Shown here piece after piece: positions 63,316-64,000 of a DNA stretch of 64,000 nucleotides; the first letter of the stretch is position 1; each line of letters opens with the position of its first letter. A program made the translations under genes and the position numbers. Source of the DNA: Pelagovum sp. HNIBRBA483 (GTDB lineage: Bacteria; Pseudomonadota; Alphaproteobacteria; Rhodobacterales; Rhodobacteraceae). Location: contig NZ_CP162412.1 of assembly GCF_040931995.1 (NCBI RefSeq), positions 1,612,001 to 1,676,000 of the forward strand, in the 5' to 3' direction. The notes under the pieces are model-generated. The model was not told where the DNA came from and made no database searches. It saw nothing but the letters and a program-made list of their open reading frames with translations.

Positions 63316-64000
63316 CTAGCCGCGCCGGAAAGCCGAGGGCGTTTGCCCTGTCGCGGCTTGGAAGCTGCGGGTGAAATAGGCCGGAGAGGTGAAGCCAAGC
63401 GATTTCGCGATATCCTGAATCGGCGTGCGGGTTTCCCGCAGGAGAACACGGGCCTCGAACAGCACACGATCATTCAGCAAACTGAGCGCGGAACGGCCGC
63501 AGGTTTGTTTGCAGCAGCGGGTCAGGTGGGTGGGGGTGACGCCGAGGGCGGCAGCATAGTCGGCAACGCCATAAGACTTGCGGAAATCCCGCTCGATAAG
63601 ATCGGAATAGGCCGCGACAAGGCGGGCGGAGGCGCTGCGGGCGCGCTCGAGTTCGCTACTGTTATCAGGCTGAAGCGCGAGCTGACGTTCAAAATAAACA
63701 CTGAGGATGCCAAGGTAATGATGTGCCGCGCGGCTGTGGCCAGAGCGATCAGACTTCAATTCGCGCTCGAGATTATCGAAATGGCCGACCAGCTCTTTTT
63801 GGGTAATCACATCCCGCAGACGCAGGTGAACAGGCTCCTCAGGCCAGTCAGCGGCCATAGCAGAGGGGATCGTGAGCATCTGGCCGTAGACAGTGGGGCC
63901 AGCCTCGTAGCCGTACATGGTGCCGGCCGGAATGAAGATCAGGTTATTCGGGCCGTAGCCTGACGTGAGGCCCGCGATGGTGATCCGGCCTTGGCCTTTA
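63316..64000 (-). CDS. AraC-family transcriptional regulator, N-terminus cut by the window edge
   Basis: At least 228 residues; the minus-strand frame stays open to base 64000, so the start is outside. The visible N-part (GPNNLIFIPAGTMYGYEAGP) is a cupin-like effector domain, and the C-terminal ~100 residues form the two-helix-turn-helix AraC domain (DYAAALGVTPTHLTRCCKQT ... DIAKSLGFTSPAYFTRSFQ). An internal Met at 63918 is not the start, since cupin-like sequence continues before it. It is upstream of and parallel to the importer operon and may control it. Confidence 0.88.
   Translation of the reverse strand, partial: KGQGRITIAGLTSGYGPNNLIFIPAGTMYGYEAGPTVYGQMLTIPSAMAADWPEEPVHLRLRDVITQKELVGHFDNLERELKSDRSGHSRAAHHYLGILSVYFERQLALQPDNSSELERARSASARLVAAYSDLIERDFRKSYGVADYAAALGVTPTHLTRCCKQTCGRSALSLLNDRVLFEARVLLRETRTPIQDIAKSLGFTSPAYFTRSFQAATGQTPSAFRRG

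Overview
The window is a chromosomal segment of an alphaproteobacterium, most likely a member of the Rhodobacteraceae (roseobacter/Rhodobacter group). Several independent signs point there: a circularly permuted two-piece tmRNA gene with tag ANDNRAPVALAA, a perfect GTTC-N7-GTTC LexA box, the F1-ATPase inhibitor subunit zeta, an SspB-alpha ClpX adaptor, the trgA-trgB-cysK-mscS tellurite-resistance gene order known from Rhodobacter sphaeroides, and a methionine synthase split into separate proteins. Base composition is G+C rich and coding is dense, with many ATGA/GTGA overlaps and convergent gene ends that overlap. No rRNA operon, CRISPR array or intact insertion sequence was seen.

Layout. 1-8.3 kb: end of a LysR regulator, a RarD-like permease, a LOG-type nucleoside hydrolase, a LysM cell-envelope protein, an Atm1-type ABC exporter, a GNAT acetyltransferase, a ureohydrolase (agmatinase family) and a TehA/TDT carrier. 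8.3-13.3 kb: guaB and the nadABC operon for de novo NAD. 13.3-18.7 kb: DoxX protein, tRNA-Asn, an MBL-fold hydrolase, an EnvZ-like kinase with no partner, tRNA-CAT, purMN and a Hint-domain protein. 19-25.5 kb: RNase D, SufE, then DUF1638, YbjQ, a corrinoid protein and a homocysteine methyltransferase (parts of a split methionine synthase), with an SOS-type radical SAM gene between them, then ATPase zeta. 25.6-28.3 kb: purC-purS-[zinc alcohol dehydrogenase]-purQ. 28.4-31.5 kb: a DctB/DctD-like two-component pair whose regulator has lost the sigma-54 contact loop. 31.5-38.6 kb: RNase E with a long leader, CcdA, a membrane-inserted alpha/beta hydrolase overlapping a cytochrome P450, and two small proteins. 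38.7-42.4 kb: fumC, sspB, chrA and the tmRNA gene ssrA.

42.5-44.8 kb is the accessory part. It holds an AT-richer AbiU2-like gene broken by one in-frame TGA, two copies of a structured ~156-bp repeat exactly 350 bp apart, a DUF4345 membrane protein, and a leader with a terminator and a competing long-range helix ahead of a universal stress protein and a BCCT carrier. 47-56.6 kb: DNA photolyase, cyclopropane fatty acid synthase-like enzyme, the trgA-trgB-cysK-mscS-alaX operon, an IscU-like scaffold and hisI. 56.6-64 kb: a complete peptide/nickel-type ABC importer operon on the minus strand, led by a Tat-exported binding protein and preceded by a truncated AraC-type regulator at the right edge.

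The strongest points for a second look are the permuted ssrA gene close to its adaptor gene sspB, the terminator/anti-helix leader at 44.5 kb, the GAFTGA-less DctD, the nonsense-interrupted AbiU2-like gene, the LexA box inside an apparently leaderless promoter, and a perfect palindrome over the -35 box of the corrinoid protein gene.
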